A stretch of 64,000 nucleotides of DNA from Desulfosarcinaceae bacterium (GCA_030066015.1 JASJCL010000004.1:103281-167280); one strand, 5' to 3'. Numbered from the stretch's first letter, positions 1 through 9,390 are shown. Notes: generated from the sequence alone by a model not told the origin. Numbers and translations: made by a program.

Positions 1-214
1 GAAACGCCCAAGCCGACTGCAGCAGAATTACCGAAATCCCTACGGCCGACACCGTGGCGTGCACGAATAGGCCGCAGCAGATCCCCAGACTGGTGGCGGC
101 GCCGTCCCCCCAACCGCCCCGCGTGGTGTTGCGTATCACCAGCACGGTGTCCACTCCGGGAGAGATGGTGAGCAATGTTATCGCAATTAAAAATGTTAAC
201 GATATTGAGGTCAT
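1..214 (-). CDS. LysE/RhtB-family exporter, N-terminal part (runs off the window)
   Basis: A minus-strand frame opens with ATG at 214 and stays open for 71 codons to the window edge, so the C-terminus is missing. The start reads MTSISLTFLIAI, a hydrophobic first helix, followed by SPGVDTVLVIRNTTRGG, the hallmark N-terminal motif of LysE/RhtB amino-acid and homoserine-lactone exporters, and then LGICCGLFVHATVSAVG in the second helix. These inner-membrane proteins export amino acids or related small molecules; the substrate cannot be read here. It lies about 57 bp behind the ferredoxin-like gene on the same strand and could be the third gene of the ammonia-lyase operon. No strong ribosome-binding site is visible. 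Confidence 0.8.
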   Translation of the reverse strand, partial: MTSISLTFLIAITLLTISPGVDTVLVIRNTTRGGWGDGAATSLGICCGLFVHATVSAVGISVILLQSAWAF

Positions 215-246
215 GGGTCAATATTCTGCATCTATTGGATGATATT

Positions 247-266
247 GTGATCTTCGCGTAGATCAC
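247..266. repeat. Short inverted repeat between the ferredoxin-like gene and the LysE gene
   Basis: GTGATCT and AGATCAC form a perfect 7-bp inverted repeat around a TCGCGT loop. It sits in the 57-bp gap between two same-strand genes, so it could be a weak hairpin, mRNA-processing site or operator. No T-tract follows, so a classical terminator is not supported. Confidence 0.4.
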
Positions 267-271
267 CGATT

Positions 272-1375
272 TCAGGCAGTCGGCTTGGGCCTGGGCTGAT
301 ACCACTCTTCAAACAACGATGTCCGCAGTTGGATCATCTCGATGGCCTGTCGGCTGCAGCCGGCAGCGCAGACACCGCAGCCGCGGCACCGGCTGCGGTC
401 CAGCAGGCCCGTCGGCGGTCGATCCGGGTCACTGCCGGTGTGAATCTCGATCGCGCCGAAGGGACACCGCTGCGCACATCGGCCGCAGAAGTTGCAGGCC
501 TGGGGATCCAATCGGGCGCAGTAGCGGCTGATGGGCCAGTGGCCAGCGGCCTGCTCCCGCTCAGCCAGTCGGTGGGGAAAGCAGCAATCATGGCAGCAAT
601 TGCAGATCGCCCCCCGCGGCCGGCCGTCGGCGTCCAGGCCCAGCTCGGCGCTGTGCATGAGGCCCTTGCGGCTGGCCTCGGTGAGGATGGCGCGGCCCCG
701 TGCCTTGGAGATTTCCCAACCGATGCCGCGCACGTTTTCGAATCGCAGGCAGTTCATTCGCGGCTTTCGGCAACCTGCCCACATGCTGCGACAATTACAG
801 GGCCACAGGTAGAGATGGGGAACCCGCTCGATGAGCGCTTGGGCTTCATGCAACAGCACGTACTCGGGGATCACCTGGCGGGGATCGCGCGGCTTGCCAG
901 CCCGGAGGTCGCTTACCACCCGTCGGTGGTCCTCGACGTAGGCGGCAAGCTCCCAGTGGTTGAGCTGCCAGCGCACCGCATCGGGGATATCCTGCCACCC
1001 TTCAAATAACGCCCAGTAGTCAAATCTAATATGAAAATCAGATGGTTGTAACTCGTTTCTTGAAGTGTTACTGAGGACACCGCGCACCACCGCCCGGCGG
1101 ATCAGGTCGTGGGCCTCGGTCTGGGTAGACACCAGCTCGGCGGCCACCATCTGCTTGGCAAGCTGTGCAGGGGACACGCCGCCTGCCCCGCACCAGCCCA
1201 GCATCAGCAGTTCGGCGGGCTCATAAAAGCGATGCACCCAGAGGGCGACGAAATCCGGCATATCACAAAGGGATATCGCCAGATCCGCACCGCCATCGGG
1301 AGGAATCACTGGAAGTGTAGGGGCCATCGCATGCTTTGTCTCAATCTTAGGGTGACCGGCCAGGCGAGGCAGCAT
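272..1375 (-). CDS. Multi-cysteine 4Fe-4S binding protein coupled to the ammonia-lyase gene
   Basis: About 367 residues. The N-terminal ~150 residues look like a mixed helical regulatory or winged-helix-like region. A cysteine-rich middle follows (CNCR, then AGCRK and NCLRF, then CNCCHDCC), and the C-terminus is a two-cluster ferredoxin: CNFCGRCAQRC and later CRGCGVCAAGC. It therefore probably binds at least two [4Fe-4S] clusters and perhaps another metal site. It should be a soluble electron-transfer or redox-sensing protein. The upstream ammonia-lyase stop overlaps the start: GTG at 1378 forms GTGA with it, and ATG at 1375 is one codon later, so translation is coupled. I do not know a defined function for this architecture. 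Confidence 0.8.
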   Translation of the reverse strand: MLPRLAGHPKIETKHAMAPTLPVIPPDGGADLAISLCDMPDFVALWVHRFYEPAELLMLGWCGAGGVSPAQLAKQMVAAELVSTQTEAHDLIRRAVVRGVLSNTSRNELQPSDFHIRFDYWALFEGWQDIPDAVRWQLNHWELAAYVEDHRRVVSDLRAGKPRDPRQVIPEYVLLHEAQALIERVPHLYLWPCNCRSMWAGCRKPRMNCLRFENVRGIGWEISKARGRAILTEASRKGLMHSAELGLDADGRPRGAICNCCHDCCFPHRLAEREQAAGHWPISRYCARLDPQACNFCGRCAQRCPFGAIEIHTGSDPDRPPTGLLDRSRCRGCGVCAAGCSRQAIEMIQLRTSLFEEWYQPRPKPTA

Positions 1376-2916
1376 CACAGTCGTAGCTCGCCAACCTCCT
1401 TTTCCACCTCCGCCACGATGGCGCCGCTGCGCATCACCGATACCATGGTTTCAATGTCCCTGTACAGATCGCGGTCGCCCTTCATGAAGGGCACGTGGCG
1501 ACGGATGATGCGGTAGGCGGCGTGGGATCCCTTGCCGGCCCGCAACGGCTTGGGCTGACTGAGAAGGTCGCAGGCCTGTGCCGCGCAAAGCAGCTCGATG
1601 GCCACCACATGGAGGACGTTGTCCATTATTTCCCTGGCTTGACGGATGGCGATGGTGCCCATACTCACATGGTCCTCTTTGTTGGCCGACGTGGGGATGG
1701 AGTCCACACAGGCCGGGTGGGCCAGGACTTTGTTTTCCGATACAAGGGCGGCAGCGGTATACTGGGCGATCATGAGCCCGGAGTTGAGGCCCTCCTCCAA
1801 GACCAGAAATGGGGGCAGATCGCTGAGCTGGGGATTGACCAGCCGCTCGATGCGCCGCTCCGACACCGACCCCAGTTCGGCCAGTCCCATGCTGAGGTAG
1901 TCGGCCGCCATGGCCACCGGCTGACCGTGGAAATTGCCCCCCAGACGCACCTCCTCGGAGTCGCTGAAGATAAGGGGGTTGGTGGTGGTGGCGTTGATCT
2001 CGATGTCGACCACCCGCCCGATGTGGGCCACGGCCTCCTTGCTGGCCCCGTGAATTTGGGGGGAACAGCGCAGGGTGTAGGCATCTTGCACCCGCGCACA
2101 GCCGGCGTGGGAAGCGATCAGCTCACTTTCGGCCGTCAGGCGCCGCATGTTGTCTGCAGTGGCGATCTGCCCGGGATGCGGCCGCACGGCGTGGATGCGG
2201 GCATCGAACTCACTCTGGCTACCCATGAGAACTTCGAGGCTCAGGGCGCAGGCGATGTCGGTGAGTTTCGAGAGGGCCCTGGCGTCATGAACCGCTAAGG
2301 CGGCAATGGCCGTCATCACCTGGGTGCCGTTGATCAGGGCCAGGCCTTCGCCCGACGCCAGCTCCAGCGGCGCCAGGCCGAGGCGCTCGAGGACGTGGCT
2401 ACCGGGCAGGCGTTGTCCTTTGAAGTTGGCCTCGCCACGGCCGATGAGGACCAGTGCCAGGTGGGCCATTGGCGCAAGATCACCGCTGGCGCCCACCGAG
2501 CCTTTCGCCGGAACGATGGGGGCCACCCCTTCGTTGAGAAAAGTTGCCAGATAGCGGAGGGTTTCCAGCCGAATGGCCGAATGCCCCATGGCCAGATCGT
2601 GAACCCGGAGCGCCATGACCGCGCGAACGACCTCGTCGGGCAGGGGCTCGCCCACCCCGGCGGCGTGGCTCATCAGAATGTTCTCCTGGAGGCGGCGGGT
2701 GTCCTCCACGGGTATGGTCTTGTCACACAGCGCCCCGAAACCGGTGGTAACGCCGTAGAGGACTTTTCGCTCCCGTACCCACCGGTCCACCAGTTGTCCC
2801 GTTCGCATCACCCGCTCGGCGCCCCTTTCGGAGATTGCCACAGCGGTGCCCTCCCGCGCGATGGTCACCAGGTTCTCGACGGAAAGTTTCTCCTTGTCCA
2901 GATAGATGGGCAGCAT
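1375..2916 (-). CDS. hutH: Histidine ammonia-lyase (MIO-type aromatic amino acid lyase)
   Basis: 513 residues, the usual length for HutH (histidine to trans-urocanate plus ammonia, cytoplasm). The Ala-Ser-Gly that cyclises to the MIO cofactor is at about residues 143-145 in GSVGASGDLAPM. Tyr54 (LYGVTTGFG) is the conserved catalytic tyrosine. The selectivity pair is Ser-His (residues 83-84, LMSHAAGVG), which is typical of histidine rather than tyrosine or phenylalanine lyases. ATG at 2916 was chosen over an upstream in-frame start because an AAGGAGGAAAG site lies just before it and it matches normal family length. No hutU, hutI or hutG is adjacent. The next gene is instead a ferredoxin-like protein overlapping its stop codon. 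An aromatic specificity other than histidine is possible but less likely. Confidence 0.88.
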   Translation of the reverse strand: MLPIYLDKEKLSVENLVTIAREGTAVAISERGAERVMRTGQLVDRWVRERKVLYGVTTGFGALCDKTIPVEDTRRLQENILMSHAAGVGEPLPDEVVRAVMALRVHDLAMGHSAIRLETLRYLATFLNEGVAPIVPAKGSVGASGDLAPMAHLALVLIGRGEANFKGQRLPGSHVLERLGLAPLELASGEGLALINGTQVMTAIAALAVHDARALSKLTDIACALSLEVLMGSQSEFDARIHAVRPHPGQIATADNMRRLTAESELIASHAGCARVQDAYTLRCSPQIHGASKEAVAHIGRVVDIEINATTTNPLIFSDSEEVRLGGNFHGQPVAMAADYLSMGLAELGSVSERRIERLVNPQLSDLPPFLVLEEGLNSGLMIAQYTAAALVSENKVLAHPACVDSIPTSANKEDHVSMGTIAIRQAREIMDNVLHVVAIELLCAAQACDLLSQPKPLRAGKGSHAAYRIIRRHVPFMKGDRDLYRDIETMVSVMRSGAIVAEVEKEVGELRL

Positions 2917-2961
2917 CTTTCCTCCTTGACTTGGCATTGACGCAGCACTCCTGCTAGCAAC

Positions 2962-2990
2962 AGAATGATCCTCCCCCGCTGACCTGTCAA
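2962..2990 (-). promoter_or_regulatory. Candidate sigma-70 promoter for the ammonia-lyase operon
   Basis: On the minus strand TTGACA (2985-2990) is followed after 17 bp by CATTCT (2962-2967). The -35 is perfect and the -10 is weak (3 of 6). It lies about 46 bp before the chosen ATG at 2916, in the 190-bp divergent gap shared with the glycerate kinase gene. Confidence 0.45.
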
Positions 2991-3106
2991 TCGCAATTGT
3001 CCTTGTCGGCCGTGCACTTGACACGCCGAATCCCGCATGGAAATAAACGAAAAAACCATTGGATTATGGTAGCATAGGTTTTCATACCGAGAATCGGAGG
3101 TACATC

Positions 3107-4486
3107 GTGACATTTCCTGCAAACGGGGCTCCCACCGTTCATGCAAGTGATCGTCAGCGCCAGCACGCCACGGAGATTTTCCGGGCGGCGCTGGCGGCCG
3201 TGAAACCGGAGGCCTGTATCGCTCGGATGGTGGCCCGACGCGGGAATTCGCTCTCATTGGGATCGATCACAATCGACTTGAACCAGGTGGAGCGCCTGTT
3301 CCTCCTGGGGGCCGGCAAGGCGTCGGCCGCCATGGCGGCCGCCATGGAAACCCTCCTGGGCGACCGCGTTACGGCCGGCAGCATCAGCGTCAAGTACGGT
3401 CATGGGGTGCCCTTGAACCATTGTGCGTTGTTCGAGGCCGGGCATCCGGTACCCGATGCAGCGGGCTGTGAAGCGGCGCAGGCCATCCTGGACCTGGCCC
3501 GTGGAGCGCGAGAACGAGATCTGGTGATCTGTCTCATTTCGGGAGGCGGTTCGGCCCTGCTCCCCCTGCCCTTGCCGGGCCTCACCCTGACCGACAAACA
3601 GGCCACAACCCGCCGCCTGCTGGCGTCCGGCGCCACCATTCACGAGATCAACGCCATTCGCAAGCACCTTTCGGCCATCAAAGGCGGACGCCTGGCGCAG
3701 GCGGCCGCGCCGGCGACGGTCGTCAGCCTGCTGCTCAGCGATGTGGTGGGGGATGATCTGGACGTGATCGCTTCGGGTCCCACGGTCCCGGACAGCAGCA
3801 CCTATTCCGACTGCGAAGCGATCCTGAAGCGCTACGGGCTGCTGGACAAGATCCCCGCCGCGGTCGTCACCCGCATCGCCGAGGGGGTGGCCGGTGCCTT
3901 TGCCGACACCCCGAAAGCCGGGGCCCCGATTTTCGATCGGGTCACCAATATCGTGGTGGGTAGCAATCGTGATGCGCTCGCGGCCGCCCGCAGCGTAGCG
4001 GCGGAGTTGGGGTACAACCCCATCGTGCTGACCAGCCGTCTGGAGGGCGAGGCGCGGAATGCCGCCCGCTTTCTCGTTCAGGTTCTCACCGAAGCCCACC
4101 TCTCCGGCCAGCCAGCGGGCCCCCCGCTGTGTCTGCTGTCGGCCGGAGAGACGACGGTGACGCTGAAGGGCGGCGGAAAGGGCGGGCGTAACACAGAGTT
4201 GGCGCTGGCGGCCGCCATCCACCTGTCCGAAGATCCGTCATGTGCCCTTCTCAGTGGCGGCACCGATGGCACTGACGGTCCGACCGATGCCGCCGGCGCC
4301 ATCGTCGATGGCGGCTCGGTCAAAAGAGCGATGGCCAGGGGCTTTGATGTGGAGAAGGCGCTGGCGAAGAACGATTCTTATACGGTGTTGGCGGCCAGCG
4401 GTGATCTGCTGATAACGGGACCTACCCGGACCAATGTGATGGACCTGCAGATCGGCCTGGCAGGCGTACCCGGCGGGGAGGTGTGA
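3107..4486 (+). CDS. Glycerate kinase, type-2 (DUF4147/MOFRL family)
   Basis: 459 residues. Family members phosphorylate D-glycerate (usually to 2-phosphoglycerate) in the cytoplasm, linking glyoxylate, tartrate or serine breakdown to glycolysis. The N-terminal DUF4147 domain shows LFLLGAGKASAAMA near residue 70, VICLISGGGSALLP near residue 150 and LSDVVGDDLDVIASGPTVPD near residue 210. The MOFRL domain near the C-terminus shows GGKGGRNTELALAAA and LLSGGTDGTDGPTDAAGA. GTG at 3107 is preferred because GGAGG lies 6 bp upstream; an in-frame ATG at 3059 would add 16 atypical residues. It is divergent from the ammonia-lyase operon. A tartrate/malate-type dehydrogenase is encoded 35 kb away, which may feed related hydroxy acids. 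Confidence 0.9.
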   Translation: MTFPANGAPTVHASDRQRQHATEIFRAALAAVKPEACIARMVARRGNSLSLGSITIDLNQVERLFLLGAGKASAAMAAAMETLLGDRVTAGSISVKYGHGVPLNHCALFEAGHPVPDAAGCEAAQAILDLARGARERDLVICLISGGGSALLPLPLPGLTLTDKQATTRRLLASGATIHEINAIRKHLSAIKGGRLAQAAAPATVVSLLLSDVVGDDLDVIASGPTVPDSSTYSDCEAILKRYGLLDKIPAAVVTRIAEGVAGAFADTPKAGAPIFDRVTNIVVGSNRDALAAARSVAAELGYNPIVLTSRLEGEARNAARFLVQVLTEAHLSGQPAGPPLCLLSAGETTVTLKGGGKGGRNTELALAAAIHLSEDPSCALLSGGTDGTDGPTDAAGAIVDGGSVKRAMARGFDVEKALAKNDSYTVLAASGDLLITGPTRTNVMDLQIGLAGVPGGEV

Positions 4487-4577
4487 GGGCCGGCGGTGGA
4501 TGTCGCAGAAGGGGTAGTAGGTCACCCCCCGGCCGCGCACGATCGACCGGGAGGCGGTGATATGACACGCAGTCGGC

Positions 4578-4748
4578 TCACGGCAGCTTCTCGGGCTTGC
4601 AGAGATTCTCGGCATTGACGGCACTGCGGCCGCAGCCCTGGCAATAGTGTTGGGCCGGCTGGATCAGTTTGATGTAAGCGGCAGGGTCTTTGACCTGAAG
4701 CTCATCTTCAACATGGCCACAAAGTGTTTTCGTGTTATCGTCACCCAT
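4578..4748 (-). CDS. Small cysteine-rich protein, 56 aa
   Basis: Begins MGDDNTKTLCGHVEDEL with a clear AAAGGAG site just upstream. It carries a cysteine at position 10 (LCGH), a CQGC pair in HYCQGCGRS and a later single Cys in NLCKPEKL, so it resembles a tiny zinc- or iron-sulfur-binding knuckle. No transmembrane segment. Function unknown. It is convergent with the glycerate kinase gene. The strong ribosome-binding site and spaced cysteines make it more credible than a random short frame. Confidence 0.6.
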   Translation of the reverse strand: MGDDNTKTLCGHVEDELQVKDPAAYIKLIQPAQHYCQGCGRSAVNAENLCKPEKLP

Positions 4749-4990
4749 GGAAGGCTCCTTTCGTTGAACAGTTGGGGGCCGGCGGCATGGTTGCGCCGAT
4801 AGTGAGCGGCACCGGCCAAAGTTGATATGTAAGGTATTCACCCGGGTATGGGAGTCAAGCCATACCCGATCTCGCCAAGGCCGGCAGCGAATCAATTGCC
4901 GCTTGTCCGCGGACGCCGGAAACGATAGACTAATTCGGTTTGATGCGGGTCCCATCCACTCGCTGACCCTCAATGGAGCCTCCGTGACCC

Positions 4991-5263
4991 ATGGCAGACA
5001 ATCTGATCCCCATCGATGACACCCTCGGCGGACTGGCCGAAGAGCTGCAGAAACTGATGAAGCTGGTGGACCCCCACCAACGTGACGACAAGGAGCTGGC
5101 GCGCCTGCTGCTGATCCGCCTGAAAATCGACGGTCTGGAGCGCACCCGCGCCTATTTGGTCGAGAAAACCCGCGCAGCGGACGCCTGCGGCTACACGGGT
5201 CGCCTCTATGACTATCTCAAGGACGATACCGAAGCGCGCTCCTGTCAGGGTGAGGGTTCCTGA
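4991..5263 (+). CDS. Small helical protein of unknown function, 90 aa
   Basis: Starts MADNLIPIDDTLGGLAEEL after a GGAGCC site. The sequence is mostly charged, amphipathic helix (LQKLMKLV, ELARLLLIRLKIDGL) and has no signal peptide or membrane span. Two cysteines occur, in DACGYTG and near the C-terminus. It is 44 bp upstream of the DUF1232 gene and probably co-transcribed with it. I do not recognise the family. Confidence 0.6.
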   Translation: MADNLIPIDDTLGGLAEELQKLMKLVDPHQRDDKELARLLLIRLKIDGLERTRAYLVEKTRAADACGYTGRLYDYLKDDTEARSCQGEGS

Positions 5264-5307
5264 TATCACGCCCCGAGCGCTCCCACCTGCAGGGAAAAGG
5301 CGTTCGC

Positions 5308-5613
5308 ATGCCCCGTAAAATACCCCTTCGGCCCGGATTGTGGGCCCGCATCCTCAGAGATCTGCGTGTCTTCATCGCCCTGGTTTGGGATCTGCTGCGC
5401 GGGCGCTACACAGGCGTTTCCTGGCGTTTCGTCATCGCCCTGGGACTTTTCACCCTCTATCTGGTCTTCCCTCTGGATGCCATCCACGATGCCATCCCTA
5501 TTTTGGGGCAACTGGACGACACATTGCTGTTTCTCTTCGTATTGTATCTCTTGGAGAAGGACCTCGTGGCCTACCAGGAGTGGCGTGCAAAGCGATCCAA
5601 CGGGGAGGGGTAG
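5308..5613 (+). CDS. DUF1232 (YkvA-like) membrane protein, 101 aa
   Basis: A positively charged N-terminus (MPRKIPLRPGLWARI) precedes the DUF1232 signature: a hydrophobic segment (FVIALGLFTLYLVFPLD) running into AIHDAIPILGQLDDTLLF, equivalent to the family's SPxDLIPDxIPxLGxLDD. A second short hydrophobic stretch follows (LLFLFVLYLLEK). It probably sits in the inner membrane. The family function is undefined; some members affect membrane or envelope homeostasis. It lies in a run of small plus-strand genes with the 90-aa protein upstream and a YcxB-like protein downstream. Confidence 0.8.
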   Translation: MPRKIPLRPGLWARILRDLRVFIALVWDLLRGRYTGVSWRFVIALGLFTLYLVFPLDAIHDAIPILGQLDDTLLFLFVLYLLEKDLVAYQEWRAKRSNGEG

Positions 5614-5719
5614 CCACACAGCCATCGTCGGCGGGGTGGTGGCGGTCGGCCCCGACGCGTCAAACAGCAGCCGGCCAACGACGGCCGATTCATCGGTCGA
5701 AATGGAGATGCCACCGGGT

Positions 5720-6265
5720 ATGATGAAATTCGCCTACCACAACAGCGTGGACGATCTCATCGCGCTGCAGCGCTGCATGCTGCGTCATTCGGCATTCGGC
5801 CAGAAACTGATGCTGCATCGCTTCATCATGGTGGAGGTTGTGTTGGCCTTCATCTGCGGTATGTTCGCCATCAACGGCAACCCTTTCAAGGTGCTCCTGG
5901 CATTCGCGGCCCTGTCCGTCCTGGCGTGGCATTTTCGGGAACGTTCCGTCATTCAGCAGTTCAAGCGAGATTTCAAACGGGAGCTGCGCAAAGATGAGGA
6001 CAACAGCTTCGCGAAACCCCGCATCCTGCAAATCAGCCCGCAACACCTCGCGGTGAGTACCGGCAACCATCATCAAACACACCCCTGGCGAACGGTGGAG
6101 TGGACTGGACAGGACGATCGACGGCTCTACATCATCACCACCGGTGTGCTGCACTACGCCGTCCCCAAGAGTGTTTTCAAGGACCCGGAGGAGATGCAGA
6201 GCTTTCTCAAGCGTGTGGACACCTATCGCGATGACGCCGCGGGTTCATTGAGAGCGGCCGATTAA
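5720..6265 (+). CDS. YcxB-like domain membrane protein
   Basis: About 181 residues from MMKFAYHNSVDDLIALQRC. The start is typical of YcxB-like proteins: a short beta/helix unit, then two transmembrane helices (VEVVLAFICGMFAI and KVLLAFAALSVLAW, roughly residues 40-75). A soluble C-terminal PH-like domain follows, with ISPQHLAVSTGN, WRTVEWTGQDDR and AVPKSVFKDPEEM. The frame is open further upstream, but 5720 (or 5723) gives the family-like N-terminus, with GGAGATG about 10 bp before. ATG codons at 5702 and 5708 are alternatives. Function unknown. Confidence 0.75.
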   Translation: MMKFAYHNSVDDLIALQRCMLRHSAFGQKLMLHRFIMVEVVLAFICGMFAINGNPFKVLLAFAALSVLAWHFRERSVIQQFKRDFKRELRKDEDNSFAKPRILQISPQHLAVSTGNHHQTHPWRTVEWTGQDDRRLYIITTGVLHYAVPKSVFKDPEEMQSFLKRVDTYRDDAAGSLRAAD

Positions 6266-6359
6266 GCAGCCAGCGGCCCGATGTGCATGGAAACACCGGG
6301 TGTCGCAGCTGCCACCATTTGGCAAGGTCGGCCATTGCTGCGTATCCCCGCCCAGGTGG

Positions 6360-6623
6360 TCAACGGCCCAGCTTGCTGAAAAAGACCCGGTGCCGCGCCC
6401 GGGCCAACTCCGCATCTTCGGTCACCAGAAAGTGAAATGGTTGGTTGTCCTCGTCGTAGCAGACATAGAGGGCGTTGTAACCCGTCACATCATCCGCATC
6501 TCTTATCCGGTGGACATCCCCGTCAAATCGTTCACACACCGCAAACCACTCCTCTTGGGTTGCGGCGTCGGTTGGGGTGACGCTATCCGCAGCGGCGTCG
6601 TATTCCACGGCCAGCGCCTTCAT
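6360..6623 (-). CDS. Small acidic protein of unknown function, 87 aa
   Basis: Begins MKALAVEYDAAADSVTPTD directly after GCAAAGGAGGTCGTC, an excellent ribosome-binding site that fixes the start. It is acidic, with no membrane span and two cysteines (FAVCERF and YVCYDED). It looks like a compact alpha/beta single-domain protein. It is transcribed away from the sigma-54 activator gene across a 262-bp divergent region. I do not recognise a family. Confidence 0.65.
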   Translation of the reverse strand: MKALAVEYDAAADSVTPTDAATQEEWFAVCERFDGDVHRIRDADDVTGYNALYVCYDEDNQPFHFLVTEDAELARARHRVFFSKLGR

Positions 6624-6764
6624 GACGACCTCCTTTGCAAACGGGTAATTGGGATGGAACGACTTCAGCATAGTGACACCCGGCGACCGCTGTCAAATAG
6701 CAGCCCCTCCACTGGCGGCGCTTTTGCGGCCAGTGCGCCAGCGCCGCTTTCTCGGGCGCTTGTG

Positions 6765-6792
6765 TTGCATTTTAAGCAAACTTTGCTATATT
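6765..6792 (+). promoter_or_regulatory. Candidate sigma-70 promoter upstream of the sigma-54 activator gene
   Basis: TTGCAT (6765-6770), a 16-bp spacer and TATATT (6787-6792) stand out as an AT-rich island in GC-rich DNA. It lies about 94 bp before the ATG at 6886 and points in the right direction. Confidence 0.55.
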
Positions 6793-6885
6793 TTATGGGA
6801 ATTGAACTTACACAACCGCCGACTCCCTGGCGCTGTCCCCCGCCCCTTCTTCGGTGCCCCAGTGAGAGATGGCAGAGGGTGCTTA

Positions 6886-7884
<999 letters not shown>

Positions 7885-8001
7885 CGCGTACCGGCATGCC
7901 GATCGACAGGCGGCTTACCCAAGATGGTCGCCACGACCCGCTCTGCGGCCTCTCAGAGTCCGCCATTTGCATGTACGCCACTTCCAATTCGAGGAACCGC
8001 C

Positions 8002-8685
8002 ATGGATGTCCGAATTCTGATCGCCGACGATGAAATTCCCATTCTGGAACTATTGTCCGAATTCATTACCAAACTGGGCTATCAGGCGGATACCGCACAG
8101 GATGTCGAGAGCGCCATCGAATTGCTCAAGAGCGGGACCTTCGACATTGTGCTGACCGATAAAAATATGCCGGGCCCGAAAGGAAGTCTGGAAGGCGGCA
8201 TGGCCCTGCTGCGCTGGCTCAAGGAGAACGCCGCGCGGACCGAGGTGATCATGATGACGGGCTATGCCACCATCGAAACCGCGGTGGAGGCCATGAAACT
8301 GGGTGCCTTCGACTATATCATGAAGCCCATTCCCCTCGATGAACTCAAACAGAAGCTGGAACGGCTCATCCAATACCGCGCCTTCATCAATTCGGAGAAC
8401 ACTCTGGAGATCTATCGCACCCTCCATCAGCAGATGCTGGTGTTGTTGGAAAACCGCAAAGGGTTGCCCGAGGATCAGGTTCGCAGCATGCTCAAGAACC
8501 TGGGATCCCGCATCGACAATGTGTTCGGGCTTCAACGGCAGTACGAGGCCATCGTCCAGCACCAGACCGAAGCACTGGAGCGTATCGAAGCGCTGGCCGA
8601 AGTGCTCAAAGATGGGCTCCCCTCCGACAGTCCCTATCAGGAGGTGGTGGTCAAGATCAGCGAAGAGGCCCAGAAACGGGTTTGA
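8002..8685 (+). CDS. Response-regulator receiver protein with helical C-terminal tail
   Basis: 227 residues. Receiver domain at about 1-125 with acidic pair D9/D10, phospho-acceptor D53 (VLTDKNMPG), T86 (MMTGYAT) and K108 (IMKPIP). The loop after D53 is a few residues longer than usual (GPKGSLEGG). Residues ~130-227 form an extended, probably coiled-coil helix (TLHQQMLVLLENR, QTEALERIEALAEVLK). There is no DNA-binding or enzymatic output domain. The start is ATG 8002 after GAGGAA. It sits about 120 bp downstream of a sigma-54 activator that lacks a receiver, so it may act through protein contact with that activator, but this is inference. Confidence 0.85.
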   Translation: MDVRILIADDEIPILELLSEFITKLGYQADTAQDVESAIELLKSGTFDIVLTDKNMPGPKGSLEGGMALLRWLKENAARTEVIMMTGYATIETAVEAMKLGAFDYIMKPIPLDELKQKLERLIQYRAFINSENTLEIYRTLHQQMLVLLENRKGLPEDQVRSMLKNLGSRIDNVFGLQRQYEAIVQHQTEALERIEALAEVLKDGLPSDSPYQEVVVKISEEAQKRV

Positions 8686-8749
8686 CGCGCAATGCCGCCG
8701 TGGCGGTAACCGCATCCGCCCGCCCTTCTCCTTAAATCGCCCATCATCC

Positions 8750-8771
8750 CTCCACATTTCCTCCACATTTG
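8750..8771 (+). promoter_or_regulatory. 11-bp direct repeat, candidate OmpR-family binding site
   Basis: CTCCACATTTC (8750-8760) is followed immediately by CTCCACATTTG (8761-8771): two copies differing only in the last base, with an 11-bp period. Adjacent 11-bp direct repeats are the typical operator form for OmpR/PhoB-type regulators. It lies 95 bp before the SH3-domain gene, and an OmpR-type regulator is encoded 2.4 kb downstream. Confidence 0.5.
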
Positions 8772-8865
8772 GGGCTTATCCTGGGACAGTGGTAGATAGC
8801 CGCGAGCCCCCTTTGGACCACCAGTGCGGGCACGCGCTTCACCCCCAACGAATTGGAGGCCGACC

Positions 8866-9390
8866 ATGACGAAATCCCTGAAGATCGGTTTGGTGACGCT
8901 CCTGGTTCTCACCTTGGCCATGCCGGCCTGGGCCGGCCGAGGCCATCGTTCTCGGCACTACTACCCGCACAAGCACCACCACAGTGGCCACCATCACCGG
9001 GTACACCTGCACGCAGTGGGCGCCGGACTCCTGGGGCTCGGCCTCATCACGGGCGCCGCCATTGCGGCCAGTGCCCTCCATCAGCCCAAAGTGGTCGTAC
9101 ACCGACCGGCGCCGCCCCCACCGCCGGCATCACCGAACTGGTATGGAACCCCCTATCGGCACCACCGGCACCACCCCGATTTGGGATCCGCCCATGTGAC
9201 AGCCCATCTGCTCAACGTGCGCCAGAATCCGGGCCGGCACCACCCCATCCTCCTGCAAGTACCCAAGGGGACCTACCTCAGCGTACAAGCCACCTCAGAT
9301 GGCTGGCTCTTTGTCCGCATTGCCGATGGTCGCATGGGCTGGGTGATGAAGCGGTACACCACCTGGGGCCAGGCCTATGCCGACGGCTGA
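8866..9390 (+). CDS. Secreted His-rich protein with bacterial SH3 domain
   Basis: 174 residues. Signal peptide MTKSLKIGLVTLLVLTLA ending at PAWAG, then a strongly His-rich linker (HRSRHYYPHKHHHSGHHH), a second hydrophobic Gly/Ala segment (GLLGLGLITGAAIAAS) that may insert in or cross the membrane, and a Pro-rich stretch. The C-terminus is an SH3b domain: VTAHLLNVRQNPG, LLQVPKGTYLSVQATSDGWLFV, GRMGWVMKRY. Such domains bind peptidoglycan or ligands in the envelope. The His-rich segment could bind metal. GGAGG precedes the ATG. It is framed by the 11-bp repeat upstream and a strong hairpin downstream, so it is probably a single-gene unit under envelope-stress-type control. Confidence 0.8.
   Translation: MTKSLKIGLVTLLVLTLAMPAWAGRGHRSRHYYPHKHHHSGHHHRVHLHAVGAGLLGLGLITGAAIAASALHQPKVVVHRPAPPPPPASPNWYGTPYRHHRHHPDLGSAHVTAHLLNVRQNPGRHHPILLQVPKGTYLSVQATSDGWLFVRIADGRMGWVMKRYTTWGQAYADG

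Noticed and set aside
54..242. 62-codon plus-strand frame at the window start
   Set aside because: The opposite strand carries an obvious LysE-family N-terminus over the same bases.
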